Shown here: positions 19,101 to 26,478 of the stretch, one piece after another
Numbering within the stretch: position 1 is the first letter of the stretch
Layout of the letters: each line of letters opens with the position of its first letter
Assembly (NCBI RefSeq): GCF_003122085.1
Contig: NZ_QEXV01000001.1
Span: forward strand, 62,001-126,000
Direction of reading: 5' to 3'
Source: Marinicauda salina
Lineage (GTDB): Bacteria; Pseudomonadota; Alphaproteobacteria; Caulobacterales; Maricaulaceae
Length of the DNA stretch: 64,000 nt
Made by a program: the position numbers and the translations under genes
Notes under the pieces: model-generated
The model's database searches: none
The model's input: only the letters and a program-made list of their open reading frames with translations
Told to the model about the DNA's origin: nothing

Positions 19101-19915
19101 CCGGCGCGGCGACGCGGCCGATCAGCCGATCGGTCGGCCAGCGGGGCAGGCTGAGAGCGGCGAAGCGCATCCTCGCTCCATTCCAGTTCGAAGCTTCGCG
19201 GCGGGCCGCCGCGGGCGCGCTCCAGCTCGGCGCGCACGCGGATCGGGCCAAGGCCGGATAGCCCGCCCGCGCCCGTCCAGGCCGCGGCCGGCGCGAGTTC
19301 GGGGCGGATCGTCCAGCGGGTGAGCGCCGCGCTCGGTCCATCGGCGTCGTGGGCGCGCACGACGAGCGCGGCGACGCCGGCCGCCCGGGCGGCCCGGTGC
19401 AGGCGCCGCGAGGCGGTCAGATCGTAGGCGGGGTCGCGGCCGGCCTCGCCGAGCACGAGCGCGCCGGCGGACAGCGCCGTCTCCATCGCCCACAGCGCCT
19501 CGGCGCCGGGGCGGGCGCGAACCTGGAGAAGCCGGGCGGGATCGACGCCGCGCCGCTTCAGCCCGTCGGGACAGGGCGCGCCGAAATCGAGCCGGGGATC
19601 GCCGGCGGCGCGCACCCACACGATCGCCCGGTCGTCGGGCAGCGCGGCGAGCCAGGACGCGGCGAAGGCGTAGGCCGAAGGCGCGTCGAGATAGCGCGCC
19701 GGACGCAAGTCGTGCAGACCGGCCATGGCGCGGAAGCGATCGAGATCGTCGCCATTCGCCGCGGCCGGACGCGACGAGGCGAAGCCGGCGCGGGCGGCCT
19801 CGACCGTGCGCGTCTCCCCGCCCTCCAGCGCGGCGATGCGCCGTTTCAGCGCCGCCAGCCGGGCGGGTTTCGCGACGCGAGCGCTTTGCTCGGCGCCGGC
19901 GCGCGACCGGTCCAT
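19097..19915 (-). CDS. imuA: ImuA, RecA/SulA-like mutasome protein
   Basis: A 272-residue protein from ATG 19913-19915 (MDRSRAGAEQSARV); a frame open to 20044 runs through the LexA promoter and is not used. It shows the degenerate RecA-like core of ImuA (RAIVWVRAAGDPRLDFGAPCPDGLKRRGVDPARLL...ALWAMETALSAGALVLGEAG), with no intact Walker A. It is needed with ImuB and DnaE2 for SOS mutagenesis in related bacteria. Normally imuA-imuB-dnaE2 is one operon. Here imuA is 1.8 kb away, and its last codons are read from a duplicated piece of the imuB start. It has its own LexA box 30 bases upstream. Confidence 0.92.
   Translation of the reverse strand: MDRSRAGAEQSARVAKPARLAALKRRIAALEGGETRTVEAARAGFASSRPAAANGDDLDRFRAMAGLHDLRPARYLDAPSAYAFAASWLAALPDDRAIVWVRAAGDPRLDFGAPCPDGLKRRGVDPARLLQVRARPGAEALWAMETALSAGALVLGEAGRDPAYDLTASRRLHRAARAAGVAALVVRAHDADGPSAALTRWTIRPELAPAAAWTGAGGLSGLGPIRVRAELERARGGPPRSFELEWSEDALRRSQPAPLADRSADRPRRRAG
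19101..19183. repeat. 83-bp duplication of the imuA/imuB junction, copy at imuA
   Basis: Second copy of 17217-17299. It includes a dead imuB start (RMRFAALSLPRWPTDRLIGR in another frame), which continues only briefly before diverging, so it is an imuB fragment nested in the imuA 3' end. Copy begins immediately next to the imuA and questin-oxidase stop codons. Confidence 0.85.
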
Positions 19916-19944
19916 GTCCGCCTCCCTGATCCGCTGGAACACGT

Positions 19945-19959
19945 GTTCTACTTTTGTTC
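19945..19959 (-). promoter_or_regulatory. LexA (SOS) box upstream of imuA
   Basis: GTTC-TACTTTT-GTTC fits the alphaproteobacterial LexA consensus. It sits 30 bases before the imuA ATG, with a TTGACT -35-like hexamer on the coding strand at 19973-19978. The arrangement closely resembles the imuB promoter. Confidence 0.87.
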
Positions 19960-20024
19960 TATCGACGGGAAGAGTCAAGCCGCGCGGTTTGCCCCGGCGG
20001 CGCGAACCCGGCCATAACGCGGTC

Positions 20025-20513
20025 ATGGAGATCGATCCGGTCATCGCATTCGGCGGCGCGCTCTACGTCGGCCTGGTCGTGCTGAGCGTCATCGACGCGC
20101 GCACGCTGCGCCTCCCCGACGCGCTCACCCTGCCCCTGATCGCGCTGGGCCTGGTCGCCGCGCACACGCTTGGCGAGCCGCTCACGCTGCACGCGTTCGG
20201 CGCGCTGATCGGCTATGCCGGGCTGGTGCTCGTCGAGGTCGGCTATCAGAAGCTGCGCGGCCGGCCGGGACTGGGCCGCGGCGACGCCAAGCTGCTCGCC
20301 GCCGGCGGCGCCTGGTGCGGCGCGATCGCCCTGCCGCTGGTGCTTCTGGCGGCGAGCCTCGCCGCGCTCATGCATGTCCTCGTCGTCGGCCTGGTCACAC
20401 GCCGCGAGATCCGCGGCGACAGCGCCATGGCCTTCGGCCCGTTCCTCGGTTTCGGGATCGCGCTGATCTGGACGCTGCAGCAGCTAGCGCCGGCGGGAAC
20501 CGCCCTGTTCTAG
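20025..20513 (+). CDS. Prepilin peptidase (A24 family, minimal form)
   Basis: A 162-residue polytopic membrane protein from ATG 20025 (MEIDPVIAFGGALYVG). The two catalytic aspartates of GxGD aspartic prepilin peptidases are visible: D24 in SVIDARTLRLPD and D87 in GRGDAKLL, followed by AFGPFLGFG. The N-terminal methyltransferase/zinc domain of PilD is absent, so this is the short peptidase-only type, similar to TadV/CpaA relatives. It would cleave type IV pilin or pseudopilin leader peptides at the inner membrane. No pilus genes flank it. Confidence 0.9.
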   Translation: MEIDPVIAFGGALYVGLVVLSVIDARTLRLPDALTLPLIALGLVAAHTLGEPLTLHAFGALIGYAGLVLVEVGYQKLRGRPGLGRGDAKLLAAGGAWCGAIALPLVLLAASLAALMHVLVVGLVTRREIRGDSAMAFGPFLGFGIALIWTLQQLAPAGTALF

Positions 20514-20531
20514 CCCGTCGCGAGCCGCGGC

Positions 20532-20723
20532 TCAGACGCCGCGCACGTCAGGGGAATCCGTCGAGAGAAGCCGCGCGAGGAGATCGAAGCCCTGCGCGAC
20601 GCCGGGCCCGACCTCCTCGACTGGACACAGCCGCTCGGCGAGCGCCGTCCGCCAGGCGGACGGAGACTGCGCCCAAGCGATTCCGAGCGCCGAACACAGG
20701 GCGAGAATCGCAAGCGGCTTCAT
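20532..20723 (-). CDS. Small predicted secreted protein
   Basis: A 63-residue protein from ATG 20721-20723 preceded on its strand by GGGGAGACG. Residues 1-18 (MKPLAILALCSALGIAWA) form a clear signal peptide ending in a signal peptidase I type AxA-like site. The mature part is about 45 residues with a single Cys. No family recognised. It converges on the prepilin peptidase. Confidence 0.55.
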   Translation of the reverse strand: MKPLAILALCSALGIAWAQSPSAWRTALAERLCPVEEVGPGVAQGFDLLARLLSTDSPDVRGV

Positions 20724-20791
20724 GAGCGTCTCCCCAGACTGCCGAGGGCGACGCTAACATTAACTTTCGTTCATGAACAGCGTTAACCGGC

Positions 20792-21631
20792 TCAGCCGGC
20801 CTCGACCGCAGCCCCGTCGGACGCGGCGGCGTCCGGCTCGCGCATGGCCGCGCATGCGCCCTGCAAGGCGGTCAGCGCTTCGCGCATGGCCGTCTCGAAC
20901 AGGGCCGCCTGGGCCTCGGAGCGCTCGATGACGGCGTCGAGACGCGCCGCGTCGGGGACGCCCTCGAGCCGCGCGCACACCGAATCCGTCGCCGATTCGA
21001 TGCGCTGGGCGGCGCCATCCACGCGCTGGCCCATGGAGCCAGCGACCGATTCGAGCTCCTCGCGGAAGCGCGCGAGCCCGCCGTCGTCGCCGGCGCCGGC
21101 GGTCTGGATGCCGTGCGCGATCGCGCGCATCTCCTCGCGGAAGGCGGCGAGTTCGGCGGCCAGCGCCGAGGCGCGCGCCTCGACCGGGTCTCCGCCCGTC
21201 GGCGCCTCCGTCAGGTGCTCGACGCCGTCGTCGTCCGGGAGCGCCTCGGCGCCGTCGCCGACCGCGGCGAGACGGGCCTCGATCACCAGGCCGGCTTCAG
21301 CCAGACGCCCGGCCAGGCCGGCGCGCAGGGCCTCAAGCTCGGCCTCCGCCCCGTCGTCGGCGACGAGGGTGAAGGCGAGCGGGCCCGATGGCGCGAAGCG
21401 CCCGGCGACGTCGCCGGATTCAAGAAACAGGGTCGCGAACTGTCCGATCCGTTCCGCCATGCCGGCGGAGGCGGCTTCCGCCGGCGGGTCGAGCTCGAGC
21501 CGCCAGGCGCGTTCGCCGGGGTCGAGCGCGAGGGTGTCGGGGTCGGCGGCCTGCATCGATGCGTCTGCGGAGCGAATCGCCCCGTCCCTTCCGCTTTCGA
21601 AGAGGACAACGCGAAATTCGTTACGGCGCAA
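20792..21631 (-). CDS. Hypothetical alanine/glutamate-rich protein coupled to the RND pump
   Basis: A 279-residue acidic, Ala-rich protein with long helical, probably coiled-coil stretches from about residue 150 to the end. No known domain. The first codon is TTG 21629-21631, directly after the RND stop and 4 bases behind AAAGG on the same strand, so translational coupling to the pump is likely. An in-frame ATG at 21556 is the alternative start. It could be a cytoplasmic scaffold or structural protein; function unknown. Confidence 0.6.
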   Translation of the reverse strand: MRRNEFRVVLFESGRDGAIRSADASMQAADPDTLALDPGERAWRLELDPPAEAASAGMAERIGQFATLFLESGDVAGRFAPSGPLAFTLVADDGAEAELEALRAGLAGRLAEAGLVIEARLAAVGDGAEALPDDDGVEHLTEAPTGGDPVEARASALAAELAAFREEMRAIAHGIQTAGAGDDGGLARFREELESVAGSMGQRVDGAAQRIESATDSVCARLEGVPDAARLDAVIERSEAQAALFETAMREALTALQGACAAMREPDAAASDGAAVEAG

Positions 21632-24600
21632 TTAACCTTTCGCGGGCCGCTCGATGCGGAAGAAGACCGCATAGAGCACCGGCGCGGCGATCAGGGTGAG
21701 CACGGTGGCGAACGCCAGCCCGCCGATGATCGTCACCGCCATCCCCGCGAAGAAGGCGTCGAAGACGAGCGGCGACATGCCCAGGATCGTGGTCCCGGCG
21801 GCCAGCGCCACGGGCCGGAGACGGCTGACGGAGCCGTCGCGCACGGCGGCGAACGCCTCGTCGCCGCGCGCGACGCGCTGGTCGACCTCGTCGACGAGCA
21901 CGATGGCGTTCTTGATCAGCATGCCCGACAACGACAGGAAGCCGAGCAGCGCGGTGAAGGAGAACGCCGTGTCGGTGATCAGCAGGCCGACCGTCACTCC
22001 GCAGATCGACATCGGCACGATCGCCCAGATGATCAGCGGCTGGCGCACGGTCTGGAACAGCAGGAAGCTGATCACGAGCATGACCAGGAAGCCCAGAGGC
22101 AGCTGCGCGGCCAGCGAGCTCTGCGCCTCGGCCTGGGCCTCGTGCTCGCCGCCCCATTCCAGCGCGTAGCCGCGCGGCAGCTCGATGTCCTCGACGATCG
22201 CCGAGAAGCGCTCGAAGGCCGACGCCGCGGTCTCGCCCTCGGGCGGGTTGGCCTGAACGGTGAGCGTGCGCACCCGGTCGCGGCGCTGGATCAGCGTGTC
22301 GCGCGCGACGAGCTCGAAGCCCTCGACCACCTGGTTCATCGGCACGTAGGCGTTCTGGGCCGGGCTCCAGATCAGGCGATCCGACAGCGATTCCGCCTCC
22401 AGGCGCTCCTCCGTCGGCGCGCGGGCGACGATCGGAATCAGGTTGTCGCCCTCGCGGAAGACGCCGACGGTCACGCCCTCGGTGGCGAAGCGCAGCGCGT
22501 CGCCGATATCCTCGCGCGTCACCCCGATCGAGCGGGCCCGCTCGGTCTGCACCTGGGGGCTGAGCACGGCCTCGCGATTGCGCCAGTCCGTGCGCAGGTC
22601 GCGAACATTTCCGGACTCGCGAAGCCGGGCCAGCGCCTCCTCGCCCAGCCGGCGCAGCATGTCGGCGTCGGGGCCGGAGAAGCGCGCCTCGAGCTGGGCG
22701 CCGGACGGCGGACCGAACACGATGCGCTCGGCGCGCGCCTCGACATCGGGATGGGTGTCCTCGACATAGCCGAGAATGCGCTCGGCGAGCGCCGGAATGG
22801 CGTCGCGCCGCGCGGTGCGCACGACCAGCTGGCCGTAGGCCGGGTTCGGCTGCTCCGACACGTAGGTCAGCATGAACCGCGTGGCGCCGCGTCCCACGAA
22901 GGCGCTCACCGCTTCGGCCTCGGGCTGGGCGCGGGCGAAATCGGCGATGTCGCGCACCGTCTCGTCGGTGGCGAGGATGTCGGTTCCCTGCGGCTCGGAG
23001 ATGTTGACGTAGAAGAGCGGCGTGTTCGAGTTGGGGAAGAAGGCGTTCTTGACGTAGCCGAAGCCCCAGACGCTGGCGATCGTGATCGCGATCAGCGCGG
23101 CCAGCGTCATCCAGCGGCGCTTGAGCGCCGTCACCAGGACGCGGCGATACCAGGTGTAGACGCCCTTGCCGTACGGGTCGGGGTTCATCCCCTTTTCCGA
23201 CTTGAACAGATAGTGGGCGATCATCGGCGCCACCGTGATGGCGAGCGCCCAGCTCAGCATCAGCGAGATTCCGATCACGGCGAACAGCGAGAACAGGAAC
23301 TCGCCCGTCGAGTCCGGCGACAGGCCGATGCCGGAGAAGGCCATGATGCCGATGACGGTCGCGCCGAGCAGCGGCCACTGGGTGGAGGCGACGGCCTTCT
23401 CGGCGGCGATCTGGCGGCGCTCGCCGGTCTGCACCGAGATCTGCATGCTCTCGGTGACCACGATCGCGTTGTCGACGAGCATGCCCATGGCGATGATCAG
23501 CGCGCCGAGCGAGATGCGCTGCATGGTCAGGTCGAAGACCGACATGAAGAAGACAGTGCCGGCGACGGTGAGCAGCAGCACGGCGCCGACGGTGAGCCCG
23601 GCGCGCCAGCCCATGAACACGCACAGCACGCCGATCACGATCGCCAGGGCGAGCGCCAGGTTGAGCAGGAAGCCGTCGATCGCCTCGTCGACGACGACGT
23701 GCTGCTCGTAGATCGGCGTGAGTTCGACGCCGACGGGCAGGTCGGCCTCGAGCGCGGCGAGCCGCGCCTCCACCGCCTCGCCGACATCGACGATATTGAC
23801 ATCGGCGAGCCCGGAAACGCCCAGCGTGAAGGCCGGCGCGCCGTCGTGATAGATATAGGCGTCGGCGCGCTCGCGCTCGTCCCGGTACACATTGGCGATG
23901 TCGGACAGGCGCAGAGTCCGGCCCGCGTCCCGCGGCGAGATCAGCAGCGATTGCAGGCCCGCCACGCCGCCCGCGCCCTGGGGCATGTCGATGCGCAGAA
24001 GCCGGTCGCCGGCCGGCGTCTCGCCGGCGTCGACGACGGCGTTCTCGTTCGACACCGCCGACAGCACGCCCTGAACCGGCAGGCCCAGCCGGGCGAGATT
24101 CTCCTGGGGGATCTCGATATAGACGCGCTCCTCGGGCACGCCGGCGAGCTCGACCTTGGCGACTCCCTCGACCGCGAGCAGTTCGCGTCTCAGAAACTCC
24201 GCGAAATCTCGGATCTCGGCGTCGGAATAGCCCGGCGCGGTGACGGCGTAGAGGATGCCGTAGACGTCGCCGAAATCGTCGTAGACCAGCGGTTCGCCCG
24301 CCCCGGGCGGCAGACGCGGCGCGGCGTCGGCGACCCGGTTCCTCAGCTCGTCCCAGACCTGGGGCAGCTCGGCGCCGTCGAACTCGTCTCGCACCTCGAC
24401 ATGGATCTCGGAGATTCCCGGCGCGCTCTCGGACTCCAGCGCCTCGAGCTGGGACATCTGCTGGATCGCGGTTTCGAGCCGCTCGGTGACCTCGTTCTCG
24501 ACCTCCTCGGCGCTGGCGCCGGGATAGGTCGTGAACACGACCGCCTCCTTGATCGTGAAGGCGGGGTCCTCGAGCCGGCCCACCGTATTGAAGCCCCACA

Positions 24601-24718
24601 GCCCGCCGATCACGCAGAACAGAATGATGAGCCAGGTCACGACCGGCTTCTCGATCGAGATCCGGGCCGCGTTCACGCCCAGGCCGGAGCGCGCCGGAGC
24701 GTCGGTCTCCCCCGCCAT
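21632..24718 (-). CDS. RND efflux transporter permease (AcrB family)
   Basis: A 1028-residue inner-membrane proton antiporter from ATG 24716-24718 (MAGETDAPARSGLGV); an upstream frame to 24796 overlaps the adaptor gene. It has twelve predicted membrane helices with the usual large periplasmic loops. It starts with the N-terminal helix of the family (EKPVVTWLIILFCVIGG) and carries GMLVDNAIVVTESM in helix 4 and GMLIKNAIVLVDEVDQR in the second half. It follows its adaptor gene by 10 bases and forms a TetR-adaptor-pump operon. The substrate range is unknown; no outer-membrane TolC-type gene is adjacent. Confidence 0.94.
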   Translation of the reverse strand: MAGETDAPARSGLGVNAARISIEKPVVTWLIILFCVIGGLWGFNTVGRLEDPAFTIKEAVVFTTYPGASAEEVENEVTERLETAIQQMSQLEALESESAPGISEIHVEVRDEFDGAELPQVWDELRNRVADAAPRLPPGAGEPLVYDDFGDVYGILYAVTAPGYSDAEIRDFAEFLRRELLAVEGVAKVELAGVPEERVYIEIPQENLARLGLPVQGVLSAVSNENAVVDAGETPAGDRLLRIDMPQGAGGVAGLQSLLISPRDAGRTLRLSDIANVYRDERERADAYIYHDGAPAFTLGVSGLADVNIVDVGEAVEARLAALEADLPVGVELTPIYEQHVVVDEAIDGFLLNLALALAIVIGVLCVFMGWRAGLTVGAVLLLTVAGTVFFMSVFDLTMQRISLGALIIAMGMLVDNAIVVTESMQISVQTGERRQIAAEKAVASTQWPLLGATVIGIMAFSGIGLSPDSTGEFLFSLFAVIGISLMLSWALAITVAPMIAHYLFKSEKGMNPDPYGKGVYTWYRRVLVTALKRRWMTLAALIAITIASVWGFGYVKNAFFPNSNTPLFYVNISEPQGTDILATDETVRDIADFARAQPEAEAVSAFVGRGATRFMLTYVSEQPNPAYGQLVVRTARRDAIPALAERILGYVEDTHPDVEARAERIVFGPPSGAQLEARFSGPDADMLRRLGEEALARLRESGNVRDLRTDWRNREAVLSPQVQTERARSIGVTREDIGDALRFATEGVTVGVFREGDNLIPIVARAPTEERLEAESLSDRLIWSPAQNAYVPMNQVVEGFELVARDTLIQRRDRVRTLTVQANPPEGETAASAFERFSAIVEDIELPRGYALEWGGEHEAQAEAQSSLAAQLPLGFLVMLVISFLLFQTVRQPLIIWAIVPMSICGVTVGLLITDTAFSFTALLGFLSLSGMLIKNAIVLVDEVDQRVARGDEAFAAVRDGSVSRLRPVALAAGTTILGMSPLVFDAFFAGMAVTIIGGLAFATVLTLIAAPVLYAVFFRIERPAKG

Positions 24719-24728
24719 CGCCGCGCCC

Positions 24729-25805
24729 CTATCCTTCGCCGTCGTAGCGCGCCGTCGCGTCGAGCGGACGGACGCGCATGCCTTCGTGGAGCGCATTGAC
24801 GCCAGCCGTGACGATGCGCTCGCCCGGCGTCAAACCTTCGGCGACGAGCACGCTGTCGCCGGAGACGGCGCCGGTCGTCACCGCGCGCGGGCTCACCTCG
24901 CCCGTCGCCGGATCGTACACCCAGACCCGGAAGCCGCCGTCGGGCGTCGCCGCGAGCGCGGACACCGGCGCGCGAACCCCCGCCAGCGCCGGATCGCCGC
25001 TGGGATCGATCGTGACGCTGACGCTGGCGGTCATGCCCGGCAGCACGTTGGCGGGAATGTCGTCGGGCAGGGCGAAGATCACGCGATAGGTCTGCGAGGC
25101 CTGGTCCGGCTCGGAGATCAGCTCGCGGTATTCGAGCGGGAAGCTGCGCCCGGGCAGGAAGGGGAAACGCGCCTCGACGACGCGCGCCGCGTTCTGGTCG
25201 ATCGTGGCGATCAGGCTCTCGGGCACCGAAATCGCGACCCGCAGCTCGGAGACGTCCTGCAGCCGCGCGACCGGCTGGCCCGGCGCGACGGTCGTGAAAT
25301 TGTCGACCAGCCGGCGCGCCACCAACCCCTCGAACGGCGCCTCGACGGTCGCGTAGGCGAGATTCTGGCGGGCGTTGTCGAGCGCCACGGCGCGCAGGTC
25401 GTGGGCGGTCTGGGCTTCCTCCAGCGCCGCCTCGGAGGCGATGCCGCGTTCATGCAGCGTCCGGGTCCGGTCGAGATTCTGCGTCGCCTGCTGGAGCTGC
25501 ACCCGCGCCTCGCGCAGGGCGCGCTCGAAGTCCTGCGTCTCGAGCCGGGCGACCAGTGCGCCCTCCTCGAGGATTTCGCCCTCTGAAATCGGGAAATTCG
25601 CCAGCCTGCCGCCGACCTGGAAAGCCAGGTCCACCGTCAGGCGGGCCTCGACCCGGCCGACGAAGTCGCGCCGGACCGGCGCGTCGGCCGCGCTGACCAT
25701 CTCGATCCGCGCCGCGCGCACGCGCGAGTCCGTCTCGGCGGTCTCGGCCGAACAGGCCGCGAGCGCGAGAACCAGCGGGGCGACGAGCCATCTCCAAGGC
25801 GTCAT
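24729..25805 (-). CDS. RND efflux periplasmic adaptor subunit (lipoprotein)
   Basis: A 358-residue adaptor from ATG 25803-25805 (MTPWRWLVAPLVLALAAC), whose start overlaps the TetR stop by ATGA. The signal ends in a LAAC lipobox, so it is a lipoprotein. A lipoyl/barrel-sandwich hybrid domain (FQVGGRLANFPISEGEILEEGALVARLE), a helical hairpin (residues about 95-150) and beta-barrel segments follow in normal order. It connects the downstream pump to an outer-membrane channel. Confidence 0.93.
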   Translation of the reverse strand: MTPWRWLVAPLVLALAACSAETAETDSRVRAARIEMVSAADAPVRRDFVGRVEARLTVDLAFQVGGRLANFPISEGEILEEGALVARLETQDFERALREARVQLQQATQNLDRTRTLHERGIASEAALEEAQTAHDLRAVALDNARQNLAYATVEAPFEGLVARRLVDNFTTVAPGQPVARLQDVSELRVAISVPESLIATIDQNAARVVEARFPFLPGRSFPLEYRELISEPDQASQTYRVIFALPDDIPANVLPGMTASVSVTIDPSGDPALAGVRAPVSALAATPDGGFRVWVYDPATGEVSPRAVTTGAVSGDSVLVAEGLTPGERIVTAGVNALHEGMRVRPLDATARYDGEG

Positions 25806-26365
25806 CGGCAACTCTCCGAGACCAGCCGGACGAGGCGCGCCTCCACAGCGGAGCGGTCGTCGGGCGTGAGAAAATCGAGGCCGAGAATGTCGGCGAAGTG
25901 CAGCCCGTCGGCGGCGAGCAGGACGATCCGCGCGAGATCGGGGTCGGCGGCCTGATCCAGGATCTGCTGCCGGATCCGCGTGAGGAAATCACGCACCGGG
26001 TCGAGCAGTTCGGGATTCTCGGCGGCGGCGGCGAGCACGCCCATCGAGACCCGGGAGTTCTGCTTGCGGTGATGCAGGACCACGTGAATGACGGCCGGCA
26101 GGACGGGTTCGTCCTTCGCCTCCGCGTCCGCACGAGCCGCGGCGAGGTCGGCCTCCACGGTCGCGACCAGGCGCTGGACCATGCCTTCGACCAGGGCGAG
26201 CTTGGAGGCGAAGTGGTAGAGCACCCCGCCCTTCGAAAGCCCGCTCTCCCGGACCACGGCGTCGATGGTCAGCCGACGCGCGCCCTCGCGTTCGACGATC
26301 GCCTCGGCGGCGTCGAGGATCCGGTCGCGCGTGGAGCGCTCCTTGTCTGGGGCGGCGTCGGCCAT
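25802..26365 (-). CDS. TetR/AcrR family repressor of the RND operon
   Basis: A 187-residue regulator from ATG 26363-26365. The N-terminal HTH (RILDAAEAIVEREGARRLTIDAVVRESGLSKGGVLYHFASK) is typical of TetR. The C-terminal ligand-binding domain ends SESCR. The frame is open to 26572 but that leader crosses the operator. It is the first gene of the operon with the adaptor and pump, so autorepression is likely. A near-perfect palindrome sits 14 bases upstream. Confidence 0.92.
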   Translation of the reverse strand: MADAAPDKERSTRDRILDAAEAIVEREGARRLTIDAVVRESGLSKGGVLYHFASKLALVEGMVQRLVATVEADLAAARADAEAKDEPVLPAVIHVVLHHRKQNSRVSMGVLAAAAENPELLDPVRDFLTRIRQQILDQAADPDLARIVLLAADGLHFADILGLDFLTPDDRSAVEARLVRLVSESCR

Positions 26366-26379
26366 CGTTTGCTGCACTG

Positions 26380-26407
26380 CATCTATACCGTCTGGACGGT
26401 CTGGATG
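26380..26407. promoter_or_regulatory. Probable TetR operator
   Basis: A 28-base imperfect palindrome centred on ACCGTC-TG-GACGGT, with CATC and GATG at its outer ends (11 of 13 arm positions pair). It lies 14 bases upstream of the TetR-family start codon. Confidence 0.75.
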
Positions 26408-26478
26408 TAGGGCGCCTTTCCGCGGCAGGCAAGGGGGTGAAGGCGCGCCGCGGCGGCGGGAGCCGCCGTTCCGACGGA

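Noticed and set aside
18976-19341. Separate gene starting with an imuB-like N-terminus on the minus strand
   Set aside because: Only about 20 residues match ImuB before the frame becomes a shadow of the questin-oxidase gene; it is the duplicated fragment, not a gene.
21113-24799. A 1228-codon open frame opposite the RND permease, and similar long antisense frames at 33487-35889, 26437-28779 and 44321-46600
   Set aside because: They are shadows of RND, TamB and oxidoreductase genes, with compositional bias only and no ribosome sites.
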